Shown piece by piece: positions 45,582 to 58,339 of a stretch of DNA of 64,000 nt; position 1 is the first letter of the stretch, and each line of letters opens with the position of its first letter. The notes beneath the pieces were generated by a model. That model saw only the letters and a list, made by a program, of their open reading frames with translations. It was not told where the DNA came from and made no database searches. Location of the stretch: contig NZ_CP077077.1 in the NCBI RefSeq assembly GCF_019139675.1, positions 4,464,001 through 4,528,000 of the forward strand, read 5' to 3'. Both the position numbers and the translations under genes were made by a program. This DNA comes from Pseudomonas maumuensis. GTDB taxonomy: Bacteria; Pseudomonadota; Gammaproteobacteria; Pseudomonadales; Pseudomonadaceae.

Positions 45582-47482
45582 ATGAAATGCGACCCTTCGC
45601 TCCTTCGCCCCGCCCAGCCCACCGTGAAAACCCGCCTGATTCGCCAATTGCTCGTCCCGCCCCTGGTCATACTGCTGATGGTCGGCCTGGGTTTCGCGGG
45701 CTTCCTGATCAGCGAAAGCAACGGCATCCGCACCCTCAGCGAAAACGGCGAACGCCAGCTGGAGCTGCATGCGCGCACCGTCGAAAGCGAAATCAGCAAG
45801 TACACCTACCTGCCCAGCCTGCTCGAGCTGGAAGACAGCGTCTCGCGCCTGCTCACCGACCCTGACGCCGGTGACCGCCAGGCCGTCAACGAATACCTCG
45901 AAGGCCTGAACCGGCGCAGCCGCAGCCGGGCGATCTTCGTCCTCGATACCAATGGCCGGGTCCAGGCCACCAGCAACTGGCGCGATGCCGACTCTTTCCT
46001 CGGCGAGGATCTGGCATTCCGCGCCTACTTCCAGGTCGCCGTGCGCGGCGAGCCCGGGCGGTTCTACGGTATCGGCAGCACCACCGGCGAGGCGGGCTAC
46101 TACCTGGCCCACGGCCTGGAGGAACACGGCAAGATCATCGGCGTGGCCGTGATCAAGGTGCGGCTCGACACCCTCGAGGAGCGCTGGCAGCGTGCCCGCC
46201 TGGAGGCCTTCGTCAGCGACGAGAACGGCATCATCATCCTCTCCAGCGACCCGTCCCGGCGCCTGAAATCGGTGCGCCCGCTTAACCCGCAGATCAAGGA
46301 ACGCCTGGCGCGCAGCCTGCAGTACTACTGGTGGCCGCTCAACGAGCTGCAACCGCTGGCACGGGAAACCCTCGCCGATGGCGTGGAGAAACTGACCTTC
46401 CCGGCCAACAGCGAGACCGAGCACGGCAAGCAGCGCGACGTCTCCTACCTGGCCCAGACCCGGCGCCTGGCCGACACGCCCTGGCACTTCACCCTGCTTA
46501 CCCCTTTGCAGGACCTGCGCCGCGAGTCGATGGTGCAGGGCATCCTGGTCGGGGTGGCCTTCGCTCTGCTGGCGATCCTGGCCATCGCCTGGAATGAGCG
46601 ACGTAAAGTGATCGCCACCCGCCTGGCGGCCCGCGAGGCACTGGAAGAGGCAAACAGCCAGCTGGAGCGCAAGATCACCGAGCGCACCGCCGACCTGCGC
46701 GCCAGCAACGAACGCCTCAAGGGCCAGATCCGCGAACGCCGCCACGCCGAACAGACCCTGCGCCACGCCCAGGACGAACTGGTCCAGGCCGGCAAGCTGG
46801 CGGCCATCGGCCAGATGTCCACCAGCATCGCCCACGAACTCAACCAGCCGCTGGCGGCGTTGCGCACCCTGTCCGGCAACACGGTACGTTTCCTCGAACG
46901 CGGCGCACTGGAAACCGCCAGCGCCAACCTGCGCACCATGAACGACCTGATCGATCGCATGGGCCGCATCACCGCCAGCCTGCGCTCATTCGCCCGACGC
47001 GGCGACGACAGCGGCCAGGCCTCGCTGGAGAAGGCCGTGGAAGCCACGTTGCAGGTGCTGGCCAACCGCATCAGCGCCTGCCACCTGCAACTGCACCGGC
47101 AGTTCGACGACCCGCTGCTGGCCATCGACCAGACCCGCCTGGAACAGATCCTGGTCAACCTGATCGGCAACGCCCTCGACGCCATGGCCACCCAGCCCTT
47201 GCCTCAACTGTGGCTGGAAGGCGAGATCCAGGGCGACAAATACCGCCTACGGGTACTCGACAATGGCCACGGCATCGACGCCGAGGCGCGCAAGCACCTG
47301 TTCGAACCCTTCTTCACCACCAAACCGGGCGAGCATGGCCTGGGCCTCGGCCTGACCTTGTCGGCAAGCCTGGCCACCGCGGCCAAGGGTACACTGAGCG
47401 TCGAACACCCCAGCGGTGGCGGCACTGCTTTCGTCCTTGCCCTGCCCCTGGTCACGCCCCCTAGCGAATCGGCTGAGCCACT

Positions 47483-47486
<4 letters not shown>
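45582..47486 (+). CDS. aauS: Sensor histidine kinase of the acidic amino acid system (DctB-like)
   Basis: 634 aa. TM1 about 18-40 (VPPLVILLMVGLGFAGFLI), a periplasmic dCache-like sensor domain to about 310, TM2 near 325 (VGVAFALLAILAIAWN), a coiled coil (ALEEANSQLERKITERTADL), HisKA with SIAHELNQPLAAL, and HATPase_c with NLIGNALDA, DNGHGI and GLGLGLTLS. Senses acidic amino acids and phosphorylates AauR. ATG 45582 follows AAGG at 8 nt; overlaps aauR by 4 nt. Confidence 0.92.
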
Positions 47487-48811
<1,325 letters not shown>

Positions 48812-48838
48812 CCCGCAACCCGAATCTGGAAAGACAAC

Positions 48839-49174
48839 GTGGACCTGGTATTCAAAGCGGCCCTGGGCGCCGGCGTGGTGGTGCTCCTGGCGATTCTGTC
48901 GAAGACCCGCAACTACTACATCGCCGGGCTGGTGCCGCTGTTTCCCACCTTTGCCCTGATCGCTCACTACATCGTCGGCAAGGGACGGTCGCTGGAAGAT
49001 TTGAAGACCACCATCCTGTTCGGGATGTGGTCGATCATTCCGTACTTCGTGTACCTGGCGACCTTGTACGTACTGGTCGACCGCCTGCGCCTGGAAGCAT
49101 CGCTGGCACTGGCCACGGTGGCCTGGCTGGTGGCGGCGACGGTGTTGGTAAGCCTCTGGGTAAGGATGCACTGA
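48839..49174 (+). CDS. glpM: GlpM family inner-membrane protein
   Basis: 111 aa with four hydrophobic helices (ALGAGVVVLLAILSKT, YYIAGLVPLFPTFALIAHYIVG, TTILFGMWSIIPYFVYLATLYVL, ALATVAWLVAATVLVSLWV). Matches GlpM, which in P. aeruginosa lies after glpD and affects alginate. Here the aat-aau block separates it from glpD. Starts at GTG 48839. Confidence 0.85.
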   Translation: MDLVFKAALGAGVVVLLAILSKTRNYYIAGLVPLFPTFALIAHYIVGKGRSLEDLKTTILFGMWSIIPYFVYLATLYVLVDRLRLEASLALATVAWLVAATVLVSLWVRMH

Positions 49175-49209
49175 GCGCATCGCCGCTGCGCCGTGCCCCG
49201 CGCAGGGAG

Positions 49210-50205
49210 CTAAAGCCGGGCGATGTGCGTGACATCCTGCCGATGCGCCTGCAGGTAAGGTAGGACCGCCCCCAGCAGCGGCGCCTTGAATCGCTCCTGG
49301 AAGCGATGCGCCAGCCCCGGAATCAGCCGCAACTGGCTGCCCCGGATATGTGCAGCCAGATGCACCCCGTGCATTACCGGCAGCAACGGATCGGCAGTGC
49401 CATGCACCACCAGCGTCGGCACCCGCAGCTGGTTGAGCAGCTCGACCCGACTGGGTTCGGCGAGGATCGCCATGATCTGGCGCTTGACCCCCTCCGGGTT
49501 GAACGCCCGGTCATACGCCACCGCGGCCTGCTCGAGCAGCGCGGCACGGTCATCAGGCACCTCGGGGCTGCCCAACGCCGCCAGCAGATCGGCCTGCTGC
49601 TCGATGGCCGCCTCACGACTCGGCGCGCCACGCCGCGCCAGGAGTTGCACCAACGCTGGCGCCGGGGCCGGCAGGCCGATGGCGCCCGAGCTGGACATTA
49701 CCAGCGTCAGGCTGCGCACCCGACCCGGCGCCATGGCGGCGATGTGCTGGGCGATCATGCCGCCCATGCTCACCCCCAACACGTGAAACTGGCGGATCTC
49801 GAGTGTATCCATCAAACGTACGCCATCATTGGCCATGTCGGTGAGGCTGTAAGGCGCCGAAACCGGCAGCCCCAGCTTGTAGCGCAGCAGCTCGACGGTC
49901 AGGCTCGCCGAAGCCGGCGGCTGGTTCCACCGCGACAGGCCGACATCCCGGTTGTCGTAGCGGATCACCCGAAAGCCCTGGCGGCACAATGCCGCAACCA
50001 CATCGTCCGGCCAGTGGATGAGCTGCCCGCCCAGGCCCATGACCAGCAACAAAGCTGGATCGCGGGGCGCGCCAACGCTCTGATAGACCAGGCTCAGCTC
50101 ACCCAGGTCGACGCGTTGCACCGGCACGTGGACGTCGCAGCGAGCGTCGGCGAAACTCGCCGGCACGCTGACCAGCAGCAAGAAGAAAAGTAGTAAAGCC
50201 CGCAT
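49210..50205 (-). CDS. Exported alpha/beta hydrolase
   Basis: 331 aa with a signal peptide (RALLLFFLLLVSVPASFADA). Nucleophile elbow GVSMGG, acid Asp in HGTADPLLP, His in GLAHRFQE; oxyanion region VMGLGGQLIHWPDD. Substrate unknown; resembles esterases/lactonases. Start at ATG 50205; the longer open frame upstream would lose the signal peptide. Confidence 0.82.
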   Translation of the reverse strand: MRALLLFFLLLVSVPASFADARCDVHVPVQRVDLGELSLVYQSVGAPRDPALLLVMGLGGQLIHWPDDVVAALCRQGFRVIRYDNRDVGLSRWNQPPASASLTVELLRYKLGLPVSAPYSLTDMANDGVRLMDTLEIRQFHVLGVSMGGMIAQHIAAMAPGRVRSLTLVMSSSGAIGLPAPAPALVQLLARRGAPSREAAIEQQADLLAALGSPEVPDDRAALLEQAAVAYDRAFNPEGVKRQIMAILAEPSRVELLNQLRVPTLVVHGTADPLLPVMHGVHLAAHIRGSQLRLIPGLAHRFQERFKAPLLGAVLPYLQAHRQDVTHIARL

Positions 50206-50402
50206 GAAAGAAACACCAGAATGCAGATCCCCAGTAGAGCGCGAGTCTGATGAAATCCGTTCGGGCGCGCTGCCACAAAACCGTGACAGTTTCGTGAACA
50301 TTGCCGAGCGGTCGTGTGCATCTGGCTGTCGACAGCACTGGGCAACATGAGAGAAACTCAACGCCATCTCGTTTTAGCTCAAAGAATGCTCACGGAGCCG
50401 TC

Positions 50403-51320
50403 GTGCTGGAAATCCGCCACCTGAAAACCCTTCATGCCCTACGCGAAGCCGACAGCCTGGTGGAGGCCGCCGAACGCCTGCATCTGACCCAATCGGCGCT
50501 GTCGCACCAGTTCAAGGAACTGGAGGAACGCCTGGGGCTGCCACTGTTCGTGCGCAAGACCAAGCCGATCCGCTTCACCAGCGCCGGCCTGCGCCTGCTG
50601 CAACTGGCCGACGCCACCCTGCCGCTGCTGCGCGGTGCCGAGCGCGATATCGCTCGCCTGGCCGGCGGCACCGCCGGGCGCCTGCACATGGCCATCGAAT
50701 GCCATAGCTGCTTCCAGTGGCTGATGCCGACCATCGACCAGTTCCGTGACGCCTGGCCGGAAGTGGAGCTGGATCTGGCCTCTGGCTTCGCCTTCGCCCC
50801 GTTGCCGGCCCTGGCCCGTGGCGACCTCGACCTCGTAGTGACCTCCGACCCGGTGGACCTGGCCGGCATTACCTACGTGCCACTGTTCACCTACGAAGCC
50901 ATGCTTGCCGTGGCCAACCAGCACCCACTGGCCGGCAAGCCATACATCGTGCCCCAGGACTTGCTCGACCAGACCCTGATCACCTACCCGGTGGAACGCG
51001 ACCGCCTGGACATCTTCACCCGTTTCCTGGAGCCGGCCGACATCGAGCCGGCGGCGGTGCGCACCTCGGAGCTGACGGTGATGATGATGCAACTGGTGGC
51101 CAGCGGGCGTGGCGTGTGCGGCATGCCGCACTGGGCCCTGCACGAGTACAGCTCGCGGGGTTATGTGAAGGGCAAGCGCCTGGGCGAGAAAGGCCTGTTT
51201 GCCACGCTCTATGCGGCGGTGCGCACCGATATGCTCGATGCGCCGTACATGCGTGACTTCCTGCTGACCGCCAAGGACACCTCGTTCGCCACCCTCGACG
51301 GGGTCAGCGCGGTGCGTTGA
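50403..51320 (+). CDS. metR: LysR-family regulator MetR
   Basis: 305 aa. N-terminal HTH (VEAAERLHLTQSALSHQFKELEERLGLPLFVR) and LysR substrate-binding domain. Sequence and length match MetR, which activates methionine-synthesis genes with homocysteine as co-effector. GTG 50403 with GGAG upstream; longer starts lack the family N-terminus. Its 3' end overlaps the convergent Nudix gene by 17 nt. Confidence 0.88.
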   Translation: MLEIRHLKTLHALREADSLVEAAERLHLTQSALSHQFKELEERLGLPLFVRKTKPIRFTSAGLRLLQLADATLPLLRGAERDIARLAGGTAGRLHMAIECHSCFQWLMPTIDQFRDAWPEVELDLASGFAFAPLPALARGDLDLVVTSDPVDLAGITYVPLFTYEAMLAVANQHPLAGKPYIVPQDLLDQTLITYPVERDRLDIFTRFLEPADIEPAAVRTSELTVMMMQLVASGRGVCGMPHWALHEYSSRGYVKGKRLGEKGLFATLYAAVRTDMLDAPYMRDFLLTAKDTSFATLDGVSAVR

Positions 51321-51717
51321 GGCCCTCGCGCCACAGCGGCAGGATCAGGTCGCGGGTCAGCGGCGCCAGGTCCAGGTCCGTCGCCTGGTCGCTAGCCAGC
51401 CACATCACCTCTTCGATTTCCGCCGCCGGTACTACCGCCTCGCGGCACTCGACACGGAACAGTTCGGCCTGGACCTCGAAGCCCGGCTCGTTGGCGGCCG
51501 GGGCGCTGAAGCGGCCCAGGTGGACGGCCTGGGCGGGATCGACATGCAGCCCCAGCTCCTCGTGCAGCTCACGCACCAGCGCCTGCGCCGGCGATTCGCC
51601 CGGGTCGATCTTGCCCCCCGGCTGCATGAAGGCCAGGGTATCGCGCTTGCGTACCAGCAGGGTCCGGCCCTGGAGGTCGATGAGCAGGGCGGCGGCGATT
51701 CGGATGGTCTTGGGCAT
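51304..51717 (-). CDS. Nudix hydrolase
   Basis: 137 aa. Complete Nudix box GGKIDPGESPAQALVRELHEELGL (motif G-x5-E-x7-REUxEExGU). MutT-like; likely clears modified nucleotides. Substrate cannot be read. Confidence 0.9.
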   Translation of the reverse strand: MPKTIRIAAALLIDLQGRTLLVRKRDTLAFMQPGGKIDPGESPAQALVRELHEELGLHVDPAQAVHLGRFSAPAANEPGFEVQAELFRVECREAVVPAAEIEEVMWLASDQATDLDLAPLTRDLILPLWREGLNAPR

Positions 51718-51761
51718 GCTGGACTCTCGGTTTACTGAGGTTGCGCAGGATACCTGACAGG

Positions 51762-51795
51762 GTCCTGTCGCGGGACAAGCCCGCGCTCACAACGA
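51762..51795. repeat. REP-like element
   Basis: Sequence around CTGTCGCGGGACAAGCCCGCGCTCACA, with CGGGACAAGCCCG forming an imperfect palindrome, in the gap between the Nudix gene and lhr. Confidence 0.45.
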
Positions 51796-51866
51796 TTGCG
51801 ATGGGGCCGGAACAGGCAGACGAACGGCCCCTTGCCATTCCCCTGCTTACCCGCCATAACCAACCC

Positions 51867-54800
51867 ATGAATCTGCCCGCCCAGCTCCACCCGGTGCTCG
51901 ACCTGTTCCACCCTGCTGTCGCCACCTGGTTCCGCCAGCGCTTTGCCACGGTCACCGAGGCCCAGGCCCGCGCCTGGCCGCTGATCCATGCCGGCCAGTC
52001 GATGCTGCTGGCCGCGCCGACCGGCTCGGGTAAGACCCTCAGTGCCTTTCTCGCGGTGCTCGACGAATTGTTCCGCCAAGGGTTGCAACAAGGCGGCGAG
52101 CTGCCCGCGCAAACCCAGGTGGTCTATGTGTCGCCGCTCAAGGCGCTGTCCAATGACATTCGCCTCAACCTCGACGCGCCGCTCGAGGGTATCGGCCAGC
52201 AGTTCGCACAACTCGGCCTCGAGGCCCCACGCATCACCACCGCCGTGCGTACCGGCGACACGCCCCAGAAGGAGCGCGCCGCCATGCGCAAGCTGGCGCC
52301 GCACATCCTGGTGACCACGCCGGAATCACTGTATGTGCTGATGGGCTCGGCCTCCGGTCGCCAGGGGCTGGCCAGTGTGCACACGGTGATCGTCGACGAG
52401 ATCCACGCCTTGGCCGGCAACAAACGTGGCTGCCACCTGGCGCTGACCCTAGAACGTTTGCAGGCCCTCGCTGGCCGACCTTTGAGACGTATTGGCCTGT
52501 CTGCGACCCAGCGGCCGGTGGAGCGCGTGGCGCAGTTTCTGGTTGGCCACGAACGGCCCTGCGCCATCGTCGATATCGGCCATGTCCGCCAACGCGACCT
52601 GGCTCTGGAAGTACCGCCTGTGCCACTGGGCGCGGTCATGGCCACCGATGTCTGGAGCCTGGTCTACGAGCGCCTCGCGGTGCTCGCCCGCGAGCATCGC
52701 ACCACGCTGGTGTTCGTCAACACCCGGCGCCTGGCCGAGCGCCTGACGCGTCACCTGGGCGAGCGCCTGGGCAACGACGCGGTCGCCGCCCATCACGGCA
52801 GCCTGGCCAAGGAGCATCGCCTGGCCGCCGAGCAGCGGCTCAAAGCCGGCGAACTGCAGGTGCTGGTGGCCACCGCGTCGCTGGAGCTGGGCATCGATAT
52901 CGGCGATGTCGACCTGGTCTGCCAGATCGCCTCGCCGGGCTCGATCGCCGCGTTCCTGCAGCGGGTCGGACGCTCCGGCCACCAGGTCGAGGGCATCCCC
53001 AAGGGCCGCCTGTTCCCCACCTCGCGGGACGACCTGATCGAATGCGTGGCGTTGCTCGACTGCGTGCGCCAGGGCGAGCTGGACGCCCTGCACATCCCTC
53101 ACGCACCGCTTGACGTGCTGGCTCAGCAGATCGTCGCCGAGGTCAGCAACCAGCCGTGGTCCGAACGCGCGCTGTTCGACCTGCTGCGCCAGGCCACGCC
53201 TTATGCCGAGCTGGACGAGGGCCATTACCAGGCCTTGCTGCGCATGCTCGCCGAGGGCTACAACGGCCGCCAGGGCGTGCGCGGCGCCTACCTGCATCGC
53301 GATGCGGTGAACGGCACCCTGCGTGGGCGTCGCGGCAGCCAGCTGACCGCGCTGACCAGCGGCGGCACCATTCCCGAGACGGCCGACTATGCGGTGCTGC
53401 TCGAGCCCCAAGCGTTGAACATCGGCAGCGTCAACGAGGATTTCGCCGTCGAGAGCATTGCCGGCGATATCTTCCAACTGGGCAACGCGTCGTACCGCAT
53501 CCTGCGCGTCGAGCCTGGGCGGGTGCGGGTCGAGGACGCCCACGGCCTGCCACCGACCATTCCGTTCTGGCTCGGCGAAGCGCCTGGGCGCAGTGACGAA
53601 CTGTCCGCCGCAGTGGCTCGGCTGCAGCAACGTCTCGACCAGCAATTGCAGGCCGGCGACACTCAACAGGTGCAGGCCTGGCTCCAGGCGACTTATGAAC
53701 TGGACGAAGCCTGCGCCAGCCAACTGCTCGACTACCTTGGCCGTACCTGGCAGGTACTCGGCGCCCTGCCCTCGCAGCAGACGCTGGTGATGGAGCGCTT
53801 TTTCGACGAGTCCGGCGGCACCCAGCTGATCATCCACTCGCCCTTTGGCAGCCGTATCAACCGCGCCTGGGGCCTGGCCCTGCGCAAGCGCTTCTGCCGC
53901 ACCTTCAACTTCGAACTGCAGGCGGCGGCCAGCGAGGACGCCATCGTGCTGTCCCTGTCCACCAGCCACAGTTTCGACCTGGACGAGGTGTGGCGCTACC
54001 TGAACAGCCGCAGTGCCGAAGCGATCCTGATCCAGGCGTTGCTCGACGCCCCGCTGTTCGGCGTGCGCTGGCGCTGGAATGCCGCGGTGGCCATGGCCCT
54101 GCCGCGTTACGTGGGCGGTCGCAAGGTGGCGCCGCAGATCCAGCGCATGAAGAGCGAGGACCTGGTGGCCTCGGTGTTCCCCGACCAGCTTGCCTGCCTG
54201 GAGAACATCGTCGGCGAGCGGCAGATCCCCGATCATCCATTGGTCGAGCAGACCCTCGACGACTGCCTGCACGAGGCCATGGACAGCGAGGGCTGGCTGG
54301 AGCTGCTGCGGCGCATGGAGCGCGGTGAAGTAGCCTTGCTCAGTCGCGATCTGCCGGCCCCCTCGCCGCTGGCCTCGGCGATACTCAATGCCCGCCCCTA
54401 CACCTTCCTCGACGACGCGCCGCTGGAAGAGCGCCGCACCCAAGCCGTACACAACCGACGCTGGAGCGACGTGCACAGCGCCGACGACCTGGGCGCGCTG
54501 GACGCCGACGCCATTGCCGCGGTGCAAGCCGAAGCCTGGCCCCAAGCTCGTAACCCCGACGAAATGCATGAGGCGCTGATGAGCCTGGGGGCCATGACCG
54601 AGCACGAAGTAGATACCAATGGCGCCTGGCGCGACCTGTTGCAGCAACTGGCCAAGGCGGGCCGGGCCTGTCGCCTGGGTACGGGCGAACACAGTCTGTG
54701 GCTGGCCCGCGAGCGCCAGCAGGCGCTGCTGACGCTGTACCCGGATGCTCGCCTGGAACCGGACATGCCGCTATTGCCGGGCTATGACGCCCCGGTCGAC

Positions 54801-56168
54801 AGCGATACCGCCCTCACCGAACTGCTGCGCTGCCGCCTCGATGGCTTTGGCCCGATGACGCTGGAGCAGATCGCGACACCTCTGGCGCTGAAGGCCGGGG
54901 ACTGCGAACAGTCCCTGGCCCGCCTGGAGGGCCAGGGCCTGGTGATGCGCGGCCATTTCAGCCCCGGCCAGACGCGCCTGCAATGGTGCGAGCGGCACCT
55001 GCTGGCGCGCATTCATCGCTACACGGTCAAACGCCTGCGCCAGGAGATCGAACCGGTCAGTCTGCAGGACTACCTGCGCTTCCTGTTCGACTGGCAGCAC
55101 GTGAGCGGCGAAACCCGTCTGCGTGGGTCGCAGGCGCTGCCCGAGGTGCTCGCCCAGCTGCAAGGTTTTCCCGCCGCCGCCGGGGCCTGGGAGGGCGACC
55201 TGCTGCCAGCGCGAATCAAGGACTACAGCCCCCACTGGCTCGATGAGGCCTGCCGCAGCGGCCAGTGGTCCTGGAGTCGGCTAGCGGCGACGCTATCGGC
55301 CAGCACCCTGGCCAGCACGCCCCTGGTGTTGCTGCCGCGCGAGCACCTGGGACTGTGGCGCAGCCTCACCCCCACGCCCGACCTCCAACAGCTGGGGGCC
55401 CGCGCGCAGCGAGTCTTGCAAACCTTGCAGGAGCAAGGCGCTTTGTTCTTCGACGAACTGGCCCATGAAGCCCACCTGTTGCCCAGCGAACTGGAATCGG
55501 CGCTGCAGGAACTGGTGGGCTCGGGCCTGGCCAGCGCCGACGGTTTCAGCGGCCTGCGCAGCCTCATCAGCCCCGCGGCCAGGCGCAAGCCGCGCACCAG
55601 CCGGCGCGGGCACCCAGCGCTGTCGAGCAGCATGGTCCATGCCGGGCGCTGGGCGTTGCTGCGCCGCTCGACCGTCACGGTCGACAGCGACCAGCGCCTG
55701 GAACATGTGGCCCGCAGCCTGCTGCGCCGCTATGGCGTGGTGTGCTGGCGCTTGCTGGAGCGCGAGAGCGATGTGCTGCCCCCGTGGCGCACACTGTTGC
55801 GCTGCTATCAGCGTCTCGAGGCGCGAGGCGAGATCCGCGGGGGGCGCTTCATTGCCGGGCTGGCGGGCGAGCAGTTCGCCCTGCCCGAAGCGGTAGGGTT
55901 GCTGCGCCAGGTGCGCAACCGCACGCCGGGCGGGGAACTAGTGATGGTCAGCGGCTGCGACCCTCTGAACCTGGTCGGCACACTGCTGCCGGGAACGAAA
56001 GTGCCGGCAGTGGCGGGCAATCGGCTGCTGTATCGCGACGGGGTGCCAGTCGCCAGTCGCGTGGCAGGGAAGTACCTGTTTGCGGTAGAAGCATCGGCCA
56101 GCGAACAGGACCGTTGGCGCCAGCTTCTGTTGCGCGATACAGCGGCGCAGGTTCAGCCCTTGGTCTGA
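51867..56168 (+). CDS. lhr: Lhr-family superfamily 2 helicase
   Basis: 1433 aa, the long form. Helicase core: Walker [13 protein letters not shown] box [16 protein letters not shown]-type [19 protein letters not shown], motif [12 protein letters not shown] large C-terminal half includes the DUF1998-free Lhr-CTD with tandem winged helices. ATP-dependent 3'-5' DNA/RNA helicase tied to DNA repair. Start ATG 51867; no clear ribosome site. The 3' end overlaps rpmE2 by 16 nt. Confidence 0.93.
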   Translation: MNLPAQLHPVLDLFHPAVATWFRQRFATVTEAQARAWPLIHAGQSMLLAAPTGSGKTLSAFLAVLDELFRQGLQQGGELPAQTQVVYVSPLKALSNDIRLNLDAPLEGIGQQFAQLGLEAPRITTAVRTGDTPQKERAAMRKLAPHILVTTPESLYVLMGSASGRQGLASVHTVIVDEIHALAGNKRGCHLALTLERLQALAGRPLRRIGLSATQRPVERVAQFLVGHERPCAIVDIGHVRQRDLALEVPPVPLGAVMATDVWSLVYERLAVLAREHRTTLVFVNTRRLAERLTRHLGERLGNDAVAAHHGSLAKEHRLAAEQRLKAGELQVLVATASLELGIDIGDVDLVCQIASPGSIAAFLQRVGRSGHQVEGIPKGRLFPTSRDDLIECVALLDCVRQGELDALHIPHAPLDVLAQQIVAEVSNQPWSERALFDLLRQATPYAELDEGHYQALLRMLAEGYNGRQGVRGAYLHRDAVNGTLRGRRGSQLTALTSGGTIPETADYAVLLEPQALNIGSVNEDFAVESIAGDIFQLGNASYRILRVEPGRVRVEDAHGLPPTIPFWLGEAPGRSDELSAAVARLQQRLDQQLQAGDTQQVQAWLQATYELDEACASQLLDYLGRTWQVLGALPSQQTLVMERFFDESGGTQLIIHSPFGSRINRAWGLALRKRFCRTFNFELQAAASEDAIVLSLSTSHSFDLDEVWRYLNSRSAEAILIQALLDAPLFGVRWRWNAAVAMALPRYVGGRKVAPQIQRMKSEDLVASVFPDQLACLENIVGERQIPDHPLVEQTLDDCLHEAMDSEGWLELLRRMERGEVALLSRDLPAPSPLASAILNARPYTFLDDAPLEERRTQAVHNRRWSDVHSADDLGALDADAIAAVQAEAWPQARNPDEMHEALMSLGAMTEHEVDTNGAWRDLLQQLAKAGRACRLGTGEHSLWLARERQQALLTLYPDARLEPDMPLLPGYDAPVDSDTALTELLRCRLDGFGPMTLEQIATPLALKAGDCEQSLARLEGQGLVMRGHFSPGQTRLQWCERHLLARIHRYTVKRLRQEIEPVSLQDYLRFLFDWQHVSGETRLRGSQALPEVLAQLQGFPAAAGAWEGDLLPARIKDYSPHWLDEACRSGQWSWSRLAATLSASTLASTPLVLLPREHLGLWRSLTPTPDLQQLGARAQRVLQTLQEQGALFFDELAHEAHLLPSELESALQELVGSGLASADGFSGLRSLISPAARRKPRTSRRGHPALSSSMVHAGRWALLRRSTVTVDSDQRLEHVARSLLRRYGVVCWRLLERESDVLPPWRTLLRCYQRLEARGEIRGGRFIAGLAGEQFALPEAVGLLRQVRNRTPGGELVMVSGCDPLNLVGTLLPGTKVPAVAGNRLLYRDGVPVASRVAGKYLFAVEASASEQDRWRQLLLRDTAAQVQPLV

Positions 56169-56410
56169 AACCCGGCGAAGCGCTTGTTGAACCCGGCCAC
56201 CCGCCCTTCCACCGTGGTCTTGCGCTGCTGCCCGGTGTACACCGGATGCGAAGCGCTGGAGACATCCAGCGCGACATAGGGATACGTCTGGCCATCGCTA
56301 TGCACCTGGGTGCGGTCGGTATGCACCGTAGAACCGATCAGGAAGTACACATCGGCAGCCGTATCGTGGAACAGCACCGGGCGGTAGTCGGGGTGAATGC
56401 CAGCTTTCAT
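56153..56410 (-). CDS. rpmE2: 50S ribosomal protein L31 type B (zinc-independent)
   Basis: 85 aa. [24 protein letters not shown] and [18 protein letters not shown] are type-B signatures; the CxxC zinc pairs of type A are absent. It replaces the zinc-bearing L31 when zinc is scarce, freeing zinc. Upstream palindrome at 56435-56456 is Zur-like. Confidence 0.95.
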   Translation of the reverse strand: MKAGIHPDYRPVLFHDTAADVYFLIGSTVHTDRTQVHSDGQTYPYVALDVSSASHPVYTGQQRKTTVEGRVAGFNKRFAGFQTKG

Positions 56411-56434
56411 GACGCAATCTCCTGGGAAGCAATA

Positions 56435-56456
56435 GTGATACTTTATAACGTATCAC
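56435..56456. promoter_or_regulatory. Zur-like palindrome upstream of rpmE2
   Basis: Perfect arms GTGATAC / GTATCAC, 8 nt apart, with GTTATA inside on the minus strand. It lies 25-46 nt before the rpmE2 start. Type-B L31 genes are commonly Zur-repressed. The match to the Zur consensus is partial. Confidence 0.5.
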
Positions 56457-56591
56457 GATGCGAATGATTTTCGATACCCGAGTTTTCATTTTTCTGCCAC
56501 CCGGTACGCTGGCAAAGCGCCGTCCAACCGGGCTATGGTCGGCCTTTGCCCAGGCCCCTGAGCCTGACCGAGCCATCCGCAAGGACCCCGT

Positions 56592-58211
56592 ATGAGCCTG
56601 TCACTTCTCAGCCGTTACGCCTTCTTCGCCGCCTGCGTGCTGTTCACCCTCGCCAGCCTGCCGTTCCTCGCTCACGACTGGCTGTGGCCGTTCGCCCTGA
56701 CCACCGGCGTACTGAGCCTGATCGGTGTGTTCGACCTACTGCAGCAACGCCACGCGGTACGCCGCAACTATCCGATCCTCGGCAATATCCGCTACCTGGT
56801 CGAGGGCATCCGCCCGGAGATCCGCCAGTACCTGCTGGAGTCCGACAGCGATGCGCTGCCCTTCTCCCGGGCCCAGCGCTCGCTGGTGTATGCCCGGGCC
56901 AAGAACGAGGCCTCGGACAAACCCTTCGGCACCCTGATCGATGTGTACGAGTCGGGCTTCGAATTCATCGGCCATTCCATGCGCCCCGCGCCGCTGGCCG
57001 ACCCGGCAGCCTTTCGCGTCGTGGTCGGCGGCCCGCAATGCACGCAGCCGTACTCCGCGTCGATCTTCAACATCTCGGCCATGAGCTTCGGCTCGCTCAG
57101 CGCCAACGCCATCCGCGCCCTCAATCAGGGCGCCAAGCTGGGCAACTTCCACCACGACACCGGCGAAGGCAGCATCAGCCCCTACCACCGCGAGCACGGC
57201 GGCGACCTGGTGTGGGAACTGGGCAGTGGCTACTTCGGCTGCCGCACCGCAGATGGCCGCTTCGACCCCGAGCGCTTCGCCGCCCAGGCGCAGAGCCCGC
57301 AGGTGCGGATGATCGAGATCAAGATGAGCCAGGGCGCCAAACCCGGCCACGGCGGGATCCTGCCCAAGCACAAGGTGACCAAGGAGATCGCCGAGACCCG
57401 CGGCATCCTGATGGGCGAGGACTGCATCTCGCCGTCGCGTCACAGCGCCTTCTCCACGCCGATCGAAATGATGCAGTTCATCGCCCAGTTGCGTGAGCTG
57501 TCCGGCGGCAAGCCGGTGGGCTTCAAGTTCTGCCTCGGCCACCCCTGGGAGTTCATGGGCATTGCCAAGGCCATGCTGGAAACCGGCATTCTCCCTGACT
57601 TCATCGTCGTCGACGGCAAGGAAGGCGGTACTGGCGCCGCCCCGGTGGAGTTCACCGACCATATCGGCGTGCCGCTGCGTGAAGGCCTGCTGTTCGTGCA
57701 TAACACCATGGTGGGCCTGAATCTGCGCGACAAGATCAAGCTCGGCGCCAGCGGCAAGATCGTCAGCGCCTTCGACATCGCCAGCGTGCTGGCCATCGGC
57801 GCCGACTGGGCCAACTCGGCGCGCGGCTTCATGTTCGCCATCGGCTGCATCCAGTCGCAGAGTTGCCACACCAACAAGTGCCCCACCGGCGTGGCCACCC
57901 AGGACGCCCTGCGCCAGCGCGCACTGGTAGTGCCGGACAAGGCCCAGCGGGTGTTCAACTTCCATCACAACACCCTGCGCGCCCTGGCCGAAATGCTCGC
58001 CGCCGCAGGGCTGGAGCACCCCGCGCAACTGGAGGCCAAGCACCTGGTGCGGCGTATCTCGGCTACCGAGATCAAGCTGTTCTCGCAGATGCATGTATTC
58101 CTCAAGCCGGGTGAGTTGCTCACCGGCGAGGTGAACGGGCAGTTCTATTCGCGGATGTGGCAGCTGGCGCGGGCGGATAGTTTTGAGCCGCAGAGTGAGG
58201 TGGCGGCTTGA
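56592..58211 (+). CDS. FMN/Fe-S glutamate-synthase-like membrane protein
   Basis: 539 aa. Two N-terminal membrane helices (FFAACVLFTLASLPFLAHDW and ALTTGVLSLIGVFDLL), then a GltS FMN-binding domain (SIFNISAMSFGSLSANAIRAL, EIKMSQGAKPGHGG, VVDGKEGGTGAAP). [3Fe-4S] ligands in GCIQSQSCHTNKCPTG. It has no amidotransferase domain, so it is not a full glutamate synthase; the electron donor and substrate are unknown. Start ATG 56592. Confidence 0.85.
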   Translation: MSLSLLSRYAFFAACVLFTLASLPFLAHDWLWPFALTTGVLSLIGVFDLLQQRHAVRRNYPILGNIRYLVEGIRPEIRQYLLESDSDALPFSRAQRSLVYARAKNEASDKPFGTLIDVYESGFEFIGHSMRPAPLADPAAFRVVVGGPQCTQPYSASIFNISAMSFGSLSANAIRALNQGAKLGNFHHDTGEGSISPYHREHGGDLVWELGSGYFGCRTADGRFDPERFAAQAQSPQVRMIEIKMSQGAKPGHGGILPKHKVTKEIAETRGILMGEDCISPSRHSAFSTPIEMMQFIAQLRELSGGKPVGFKFCLGHPWEFMGIAKAMLETGILPDFIVVDGKEGGTGAAPVEFTDHIGVPLREGLLFVHNTMVGLNLRDKIKLGASGKIVSAFDIASVLAIGADWANSARGFMFAIGCIQSQSCHTNKCPTGVATQDALRQRALVVPDKAQRVFNFHHNTLRALAEMLAAAGLEHPAQLEAKHLVRRISATEIKLFSQMHVFLKPGELLTGEVNGQFYSRMWQLARADSFEPQSEVAA

Positions 58212-58339
58212 GGGAGGCGAGCTTACCGGGATATTGGGTAAGGGCTACCAAGTGTTCGCCGATATTTTTCAACGCCTATGAGATCGAGCGCCGACCGCGC
58301 GGCGCATCGCTGACAAAACAAAGCGTTCCGCGAAACTAG

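Noticed and set aside
52449..54692. 747-codon open frame antisense to lhr
   Set aside because: Shadow of the helicase coding strand; no recognisable domain or ribosome site.
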